Of a stretch of 64,000 nucleotides of DNA, positions 59,055 to 64,000 are shown one piece after another (position 1 is the stretch's first letter; each line of letters begins with the position of its first letter). The DNA is from Ancylobacter vacuolatus (GTDB lineage Bacteria; Pseudomonadota; Alphaproteobacteria; Rhizobiales; Xanthobacteraceae). Location: NCBI RefSeq assembly GCF_030813595.1, contig NZ_JAUSUH010000001.1, positions 496,001 through 560,000 of the forward strand, given 5' to 3'. The position numbers and the translations under genes are program-made. The notes beneath the pieces were generated by a model. That model saw only the letters and a program-made list of their open reading frames with translations. It ran no database searches and was not told the origin of the DNA.

Positions 59055-60110
59055 ATGTCCGATCAGGAAAAGCTCGACAAGCTGCGGGCGAAATATGCCG
59101 GCGTCGGCGGCGGGGTCGTTTATGACGAAACCTTCAAGCGCGTCGCCGAGATGCAGTTCAAAGATGGCGAAAAGCGCGTCTGGCCCTGGGCCGGCGCCGC
59201 TACATTGCTTGACGCCCCCTATCGCCCGGACGTGCAGGAACAGGCCGATTTCGGCGGGCTCGACATGGCGCTTATCGGCGTGCCGATGGATCTCGGCGTC
59301 ACCAACCGCGCCGGCGCCCGGCTCGGCCCGCGCGCCGTGCGCGCCATCGAACGCATCGGGCCCTATGAGCACGTGCTGAACATGGTGCCCGCCGCCGAGG
59401 CGAAGGTGGCGGATATCGGCGACGTGCCGTTCCGCTCGCGCTTCAGCCTCGATTCCTGCCATGAGGACATCGAGGCCTTCTACAAGAAGATCGTCGCGGC
59501 CGGCGTCATCCCGCTCTCGGTCGGCGGCGATCATTCGATCACTGGCTCCATCCTCAAGGCGGTGGGCGAGACGCGCCCGGTGGGAATGCTGCACATCGAC
59601 GCCCATTGCGACACGTCTGGCACCTATGAGGGCGCCAAGTTCCACCATGGTGGCCCCTTCCGCACCGCAGTGCTGGACGGTGTGCTCGACCCCACTCGCA
59701 CCATCCAGATCGGCATTCGCGGCGGGGCGGAATTCCTGTGGGAGTTCTCCTATGAGAGCGGCATGACCGTGATCCACGCCGAGGAGGTCACCGGCATGGG
59801 CGTGCCCGCCATCATCGCCAAGGCGAAACAGGTGCTCGGCGACGGCCCGGTCTATGTCTCCTTCGACGTCGACAGCCTCGACCCCGCCTTTGCCCCCGGC
59901 ACCGGCACGCCTGAGATCGGCGGCCTCACCTCGCGCGAGGTGCTGGAACTGCTGCGCGGGCTGAACGGGCTCGATGTGATCGGCGGCGACGTGGTGGAAA
60001 TCGCGCCGCAATATGACGCCACCTCCAACACCGCCCATGCGGCGGCGCAGGTTCTGTTCGAGATCTTCTGCATGGCGGTGACGGCGCACAAGGCACGGAA
60101 GGGTTCCTGA
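59055..60110 (+). CDS. Agmatinase-family ureohydrolase
   Basis: A 351-residue Mn-dependent ureohydrolase. The metal-ligand motifs are GGDHS, DAHCD and SFDVDSLDP. An N-terminal extension of about 45 residues makes it longer than E. coli agmatinase. It releases urea from a guanidino compound, such as agmatine or guanidinobutyrate; the choice cannot be made from sequence. The next gene starts on its stop and encodes a nitrilase-family amidohydrolase, which fits a guanidino or carbamoyl-amine pathway. Confidence 0.9.
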   Translation: MSDQEKLDKLRAKYAGVGGGVVYDETFKRVAEMQFKDGEKRVWPWAGAATLLDAPYRPDVQEQADFGGLDMALIGVPMDLGVTNRAGARLGPRAVRAIERIGPYEHVLNMVPAAEAKVADIGDVPFRSRFSLDSCHEDIEAFYKKIVAAGVIPLSVGGDHSITGSILKAVGETRPVGMLHIDAHCDTSGTYEGAKFHHGGPFRTAVLDGVLDPTRTIQIGIRGGAEFLWEFSYESGMTVIHAEEVTGMGVPAIIAKAKQVLGDGPVYVSFDVDSLDPAFAPGTGTPEIGGLTSREVLELLRGLNGLDVIGGDVVEIAPQYDATSNTAHAAAQVLFEIFCMAVTAHKARKGS

Positions 60111-60910
60111 TGCGGCTAGCCCTGTTGCAGACGGCCGGCGACCCGTCGAACGAACCCGCCGCCAATCTCGACCGCCTCGATACGGCCGCTGCCGAGGCGG
60201 CTGCGGGAGGCGCGGACCTCTTGCTGGCGCCGGAAATGTTCCTCACCGGCTACAATATCGGCCGGGAGGCGGCGCTGGCGAAGGCCGAGCCGGCGGAGGG
60301 GCCAAGCGCCCGCCGGGCCGGCGAGATCGCCCGCGCCCACGGCATCGGGCTCTGCTACGGCTATCCCGAATTGGGCGAAGGCGGCGCGATCTATAATTCC
60401 TGCCTGCTGATCGGCAAGGATGGCGCGCCGCTGCTGAACTTCCGCAAGACCCATCTATTCGGCGAACTCGACCGGGCGATGTTCGCGCCCGGCGAGGGCT
60501 CGGCGGAGGCAGTCTCCTTCGCCGGTTACAGGGTCGGCATGCTCATCTGCTACGACGTCGAGTTCCCGGAAGCCGTGCGGGCGCTGGCGCTGGCGGGGGC
60601 CGACCTTGTTCTGGTGCCGACCGCCAACATGAAGCCCTATGACGCCGTATCGCATGTCGTCGTGCCGGCGCGTGCCTTCGAGAACGAGCTTTTCGTCGCC
60701 TATGCCAATCGCTGCGGGGTTGAGGGCGCGCTCGACTATATGGGGCTGAGCTGCGTCGGCGATCCCCATGGCCTCAATCTGGCGATGGCCGGCGATAGTG
60801 AGGAACTTCTCTTCGCCGATCTCGACCCCGCGCAGCTGAAGGCGGCGCGGGCGATCAACACCCATGTCCCGGACCGACGCCCCGAGGTCTATCGCCGTCT
60901 GATTCCCTGA
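60110..60910 (+). CDS. Carbon-nitrogen hydrolase (nitrilase superfamily)
   Basis: A 266-residue amidohydrolase with the Glu-Lys-Cys triad of the superfamily: Glu42 in LAPEMFLTGY, Lys113 in FRKTHLFGELD and Cys147 in LICYDVEFPE. The closest functional classes are omega-amidase/R-amidase or N-carbamoylputrescine amidase-type enzymes. Coupling to the ureohydrolase gene by overlap suggests consecutive steps in degradation of agmatine or a related compound. Confidence 0.88.
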   Translation: MRLALLQTAGDPSNEPAANLDRLDTAAAEAAAGGADLLLAPEMFLTGYNIGREAALAKAEPAEGPSARRAGEIARAHGIGLCYGYPELGEGGAIYNSCLLIGKDGAPLLNFRKTHLFGELDRAMFAPGEGSAEAVSFAGYRVGMLICYDVEFPEAVRALALAGADLVLVPTANMKPYDAVSHVVVPARAFENELFVAYANRCGVEGALDYMGLSCVGDPHGLNLAMAGDSEELLFADLDPAQLKAARAINTHVPDRRPEVYRRLIP

Positions 60911-61024
60911 ACACCCCGGACGGTTGGGCGCGGCATGGGCGGAACCCGATCCACCCGTGCCGCGTTCTGTTACCGCTCAGCCTTTCCGCACGTGGCGGTC
61001 AAGCCGAGGCAAACGGGGAAAACC

Positions 61025-61168
61025 ATGAATCGAAATGTCCTGATCGTCGCCGTCATCGTGCTAGCGGGCGTGGCCGGCTTCTTCGCCTATCAAGCCTATG
61101 AGCGGGACCAGAACTCGCTGCAGATCGAAGTCGGGCCGGAGGGCGTGAAGGTCGATCCGCCGGGCTGA
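61025..61168 (+). CDS. Small single-pass membrane protein (47 aa)
   Basis: A 47-residue protein made of one membrane helix (VLIVAVIVLAGVAGFFAYQ) and a short hydrophilic tail ending IEVGPEGVKVDPPG. It probably sits in the inner membrane with the tail in the periplasm. Proteins with this layout are common in Hyphomicrobiales, and no function is known. A GGGGAAAACC stretch precedes the ATG and a terminator follows. Confidence 0.7.
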   Translation: MNRNVLIVAVIVLAGVAGFFAYQAYERDQNSLQIEVGPEGVKVDPPG

Positions 61169-61177
61169 CCGCGCACG

Positions 61178-61226
61178 GCACGGGGGCAGCCATTGCCACG
61201 AAACTGTGGCGCCCCCGGTGCTTTTC
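61178..61226 (+). terminator. Branched terminator hairpin after the small membrane protein
   Basis: GCACGGGGGC pairs, with one bulge, with GCCCCCGGTGC and is followed by TTTT. An inner stem GCCAC/GTGGC lies within the loop. It starts about ten bases after the stop. Confidence 0.75.
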
Positions 61227-61312
61227 CGGACCCGATGCTCTAAAAGCGCCTCCGACATTAGACCGGCCGTGCCATGAGGGCGCGCAACCGGCTGCCGTTG
61301 CGGAGTGCCTTC

Positions 61313-62662
61313 ATGTCGTTCACGTCAGCCGCCGGGCATGCCGGTGCCGTCGCCAATCCCCGCTCGCGCGTCATTTTGGCGAGCCTGATCGGCACCACCA
61401 TCGAGTTCTATGACTTCTACGTCTACGCCACCGCGGCCGTGCTGGTGTTTCCGCATCTGTTCTTCCCGCCCGGCAATGACACGACGGCGCTGCTGGCCTC
61501 CTTCGCCATCTTCGGCGCCGCCATGGTGGCACGCCCGCTCGGCGCCATATTCTTCGGCCATCTCGGCGACAAGCGCGGGCGCAAGGTGACACTGGTCGGC
61601 GCCCTGCTCACCATGGGCATCGCCACCTTCCTCATCGGCCTGCTGCCGACCTTCCACCAGGTCGGCTGGTTCGCCCCGGCCCTCCTGGTGGTGATGCGCC
61701 TCGCGCAGGGTTTCGCGCTCGGCGGCGAATGGAGCGGCGCCGCGCTGGTCGCGACCGAGAACGCCCCGCCCGGCAAGCGCGCGGTCTACGGCACCTTCCC
61801 GCAGCTTGGCGCGCCGCTCGGCTTCATCCTCGCCAATGGCCTGTTCCTCATCATTGCGGCCGCGCTGCCCTCGGACGACCCGACGCGCCCGTCGAATGCG
61901 TTCCTGGAATGGGGCTGGCGCATTCCCTTCCTGTTTTCCATCGTCATGGTGGCAGTCGGCCTGTGGGTGCGGCTGCACCTGGTGGAGAGCACGGCCTTCA
62001 AGAAGACGGTGACGGACGGCAAGGTGCACAAGCTGCCGCTGGCCTTGGTGTTCCGCACCCATTTCCGCCAGCTGGTGCTCGGCACGTTCTACATGCTGGC
62101 GACCTATGTGCTGTTCTACCTGATGACCACCTTCTCGCTCAGCTATGGCCGCGCCGGCACCGGTGCCGCCCTGCCCGGGCTTGGCTACGACTACACGACC
62201 TTCGTGCTGATGATGATCATCGGTGTCGTGTTCTTCGGCATCTTCACCCTGCTCTCGGGCCCCTGGGCGGAGCGCTGGGGCCGCCGCCGGACGCTGATCG
62301 CGGTGACGCTCGCCATCATCGTCTTCGGCCTGACCTGGGTGCCGATGCTCGCCGCCGGTCCGGTCGGGGTGATGGCCTGGCTCATTCTCGGCTTCAGCCT
62401 GATGGGCATGACCTTCGGCCCGATGGGCGCTCTGCTGCCGGAACTGTTCCCGGCCAATGTGCGCTACACCGGCTCGGGCATCGCCTATAACGTCTCGTCC
62501 ATCCTCGGCGCGGCGGTCGCACCCTTCATCGCCATCGCGCTGTGGTCGTGGGGCGGGGGCAGCCCGTTCTGGGTCGGCATCTACCTCTCAGCGATGGCGG
62601 GCCTCACCCTCATCGCGCTGCTGCTCGGCAGCGAAACCCGCGACATCGACATCGAGGCGTAG
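61313..62662 (+). CDS. MHS-family MFS transporter
   Basis: A 449-residue major facilitator of the metabolite:H+ symporter family: GTTIEFYDFYVYATAA in helix 1, FFGHLGDKRGRKVTL between helices 2 and 3, and RLAQGFALGGEWSGA in helix 4. Twelve helices are expected. Family members import organic acids, proline/betaine or shikimate; the substrate is not clear. The start at 61313 has CGGAG upstream, whereas ATG 61274 has no ribosome site. Confidence 0.9.
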   Translation: MSFTSAAGHAGAVANPRSRVILASLIGTTIEFYDFYVYATAAVLVFPHLFFPPGNDTTALLASFAIFGAAMVARPLGAIFFGHLGDKRGRKVTLVGALLTMGIATFLIGLLPTFHQVGWFAPALLVVMRLAQGFALGGEWSGAALVATENAPPGKRAVYGTFPQLGAPLGFILANGLFLIIAAALPSDDPTRPSNAFLEWGWRIPFLFSIVMVAVGLWVRLHLVESTAFKKTVTDGKVHKLPLALVFRTHFRQLVLGTFYMLATYVLFYLMTTFSLSYGRAGTGAALPGLGYDYTTFVLMMIIGVVFFGIFTLLSGPWAERWGRRRTLIAVTLAIIVFGLTWVPMLAAGPVGVMAWLILGFSLMGMTFGPMGALLPELFPANVRYTGSGIAYNVSSILGAAVAPFIAIALWSWGGGSPFWVGIYLSAMAGLTLIALLLGSETRDIDIEA

Positions 62663-62670
62663 CGAATGCG

Positions 62671-62695
62671 CCGGGCAGGTTACTCTCCTGCCCGG
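62671..62695. terminator. Convergent terminator between the MHS transporter and kdpE
   Basis: Nine-base stem CCGGGCAGG/CCTGCCCGG with a seven-base loop overlaps the end of kdpE and lies just after the transporter stop; it can serve both directions. Confidence 0.65.
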
Positions 62696-63363
62696 TAGCC
62701 GACCCCCGGCTCGGTGATGATCAGCGTGGGATTGGCCGGGTCAGTCTCCAGCTTGGCGCGGAGCTGGCCGACATAGACCCGCAGATACTGCGTGTCATGC
62801 TCATGTGCCGGGCCCCACACCGCGCGCAATATGTGGCGATGGGTCAGCACCTTGCCGGCATGGCGCGAGAGAAAGGCCACCAGTTCGAATTCCTTGGGCG
62901 TGAGCTTGATCTCCTCGCCCGCGCGCAGCACCCGATGGCGCGGAATGTCGATCTCCACCACTCCCAGCCGCAGCACCGGCGTCTCGCCCTTGTCCTGCAT
63001 CCGGTGGCGCAGCGCGGCGCGCAGGCGCGCCATCAGCTCGCCCATGCCGAAGGGCTTGTTGATGAAATCGTCGGCGCCGAGGTCGAGTGCCTCGATCTTC
63101 TCCACCTCGCGGTCGCGGGCGGAGAGCACGAGGATGGGAACGGGCGTCCATTCGCGCAGGCGGCGGATCACCTCCTTGCCGTCCATGTCGGGCAGGCCGA
63201 GGTCGAGAATCACCACGTCCGGCTGGCGATTGGCCACCAGCGCGAGCGCCTGCGCGCCGGTGTCGGCCCGCAGCGCCTCATAACCATTGGCCGCCAGCGC
63301 CGGCGCCATGAAGCGGTGGATCGCCGGCTCGTCGTCCACAACAAGCACGGTGCCCGCGCTCAT
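62680..63363 (-). CDS. kdpE: Response regulator KdpE
   Basis: A 227-residue OmpR-type regulator. Receiver motifs are VVDDEPAIHRF, the Asp in VILDLGLPDMDG, and FINKPFGMGEL. The C-terminal winged helix has LTPKEFELVAFL and AHEHDTQYLRVYVGQLRAKLE, typical of KdpE. It activates the high-affinity K+ uptake operon kdpFABC. Its start overlaps the kdpD stop. The kdp structural genes are expected beyond the right edge of the window. Confidence 0.94.
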   Translation of the reverse strand: MSAGTVLVVDDEPAIHRFMAPALAANGYEALRADTGAQALALVANRQPDVVILDLGLPDMDGKEVIRRLREWTPVPILVLSARDREVEKIEALDLGADDFINKPFGMGELMARLRAALRHRMQDKGETPVLRLGVVEIDIPRHRVLRAGEEIKLTPKEFELVAFLSRHAGKVLTHRHILRAVWGPAHEHDTQYLRVYVGQLRAKLETDPANPTLIITEPGVGYRAGE

Positions 63364-64000
63364 GCCTCATCCTCCGGCGTCGCGGCCTGCGGGGACAGCG
63401 GCAGCCGCAGCGCGATGCGGGCACCGTTGGTCTGGCCCGGCGCGGGGCTGCGCGCCGCGACCGATCCCCCATGGGCCTCGACGATACCACGGGTGATGGC
63501 AAGCCCGAGCCCAGAGCCGTCGCCGCCATCGCCCGCACCGCGCGGGGCGCGCACGAACTTCTCGAACACATGCGGCAGCGTCTCGGCCGGAATGCCCGGC
63601 CCGTCATCGGTGACCGCGATCACCATCTGACCGTCGATCACCGTGGCGGAGAGGCGGATGCGCGCGCCGGCACCGGCATAGCGCACGGCATTGGCGACGA
63701 CATTGCCGAGTGCCTGGTCCATCAGGCTCGGATCGGCCTCGATCAGCGGCAGGCCGGGGGCGCTGGTGACGACGAAGCGCTGGCGCGCGCCGCGCTTCTT
63801 CACCGTGGCGACGGCCCGGTTCATCAGTTCCACCACGTCCACCCAGTCGCGCCGTATGTCGAGCGCGCCGGCCTCCAGCCGTGTCATCGAGAGCAGGTTG
63901 CGCACCATCAGGTCGAGGTTCTCGGCCTCCTCGCGCATCTGCACCAGCAGGTCGCGGCGCGCCGGCTCGGGAATGCCGGGTCCATAATCGAGCAGGCTGG
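63360..64000 (-). CDS. kdpD: C-terminal part of sensor kinase KdpD (runs off window)
   Basis: The visible part covers the end of the HisKA domain and the HATPase_c domain: LLDYGPGIPEPARRDLL, EEAENLDLMVRNLLSMTRLE, NVVANAVRYAG, DDGPGIP and GDGSGLGLAI. The DLMVRNLLSMTRLEAG segment is characteristic of KdpD. The frame is open to the window edge. The protein senses K+ limitation and phosphorylates KdpE. Confidence 0.93.
   Translation of the reverse strand, partial: SLLDYGPGIPEPARRDLLVQMREEAENLDLMVRNLLSMTRLEAGALDIRRDWVDVVELMNRAVATVKKRGARQRFVVTSAPGLPLIEADPSLMDQALGNVVANAVRYAGAGARIRLSATVIDGQMVIAVTDDGPGIPAETLPHVFEKFVRAPRGAGDGGDGSGLGLAITRGIVEAHGGSVAARSPAPGQTNGARIALRLPLSPQAATPEDEA

Noticed and set aside
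1-64000. tRNA genes, rRNA genes, CRISPR arrays
   Set aside because: No T-loop/cloverleaf sequences, rRNA segments or regularly spaced repeats were seen in the intergenic DNA.

Overview
The window is a stretch of a GC-rich alphaproteobacterial chromosome. The gene set (sox and flavocytochrome c genes, formamidase, a LuxR solo, DmeRF, and a complete gas vesicle cluster) suggests Hyphomicrobiales, most plausibly the Xanthobacteraceae (Ancylobacter/Starkeya-like), where gas-vacuolate and sulfur-oxidising strains are known. This taxonomic call is inference from gene content only. No tRNA, rRNA, CRISPR array, transposase or prophage was seen.

Layout. 1-6.4 kb: a transporter-fused sensor kinase, a receiver-kinase hybrid and an OmpR-type regulator face a formamidase / amide channel / FmdB operon. 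6.4-8.4 kb: a decayed patch with remnants of a phospholipid methyltransferase and two AraC-type regulators. 8.4-10.3 kb: a divergent MmyB-type repressor and an SDR enzyme. 10.4-19.6 kb: one tight operon joining a two-subunit molybdenum hydroxylase, flavocytochrome c sulfide dehydrogenase and soxXYZA, next to an OmpR/EnvZ-type pair. Ten-base tandem repeats shared by two promoters suggest this pair controls the operon. 19.7-25.6 kb: an amidase and a potABCD-type polyamine importer. 25.9-33.7 kb: a peptide-type ABC importer, two proline-iminopeptidase-like enzymes and a LuxR solo with the plant-signal-type ligand pocket (Met and Trp in place of the usual Trp and Tyr). An identical 18-base operator stands upstream of each peptidase gene. 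33.8-37.4 kb: a four-gene cluster of unknown function (acyl-CoA-dehydrogenase-like, PIG-L deacetylase, NodS-like methyltransferase, family 2 glycosyltransferase). 37.4-38.2 kb: phosphonoacetaldehyde hydrolase.

38.4-52.6 kb is a gas vesicle locus. A soluble PAS kinase and FixJ-type regulator diverge from about 15 co-directional genes: three GvpA-family shell genes, a GvpC-like helical protein, GvpN, GvpH, GvpG, GvpO, GvpK and four GvpF/L-family proteins. One GvpF/L is fused to a J-domain. A CDC48/p97-like double AAA ATPase, a protein with an HExxH signature and two unassigned small proteins are also encoded here. Strong hairpins separate gvpA, the gvpC-like gene and gvpN, which would fit unequal dosage of shell and accessory proteins.

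52.7-64 kb: a Ni/Co sensor and CDF exporter (dmeRF), a lipoprotein L,D-transpeptidase, eutBC, an alpha/beta hydrolase, an agmatinase-type ureohydrolase with a nitrilase-family amidohydrolase, an MHS-family transporter, and kdpE with the 3' end of kdpD running off the window. A recurring theme is import and deamination or hydrolysis of small nitrogen compounds (formamide, amides, peptides, polyamines, ethanolamine, guanidino compounds). The least described material is the gas vesicle accessory set, the LuxR-solo/iminopeptidase module with its operator pair, and the operator linking a two-component system to the molybdenum hydroxylase/sox operon.
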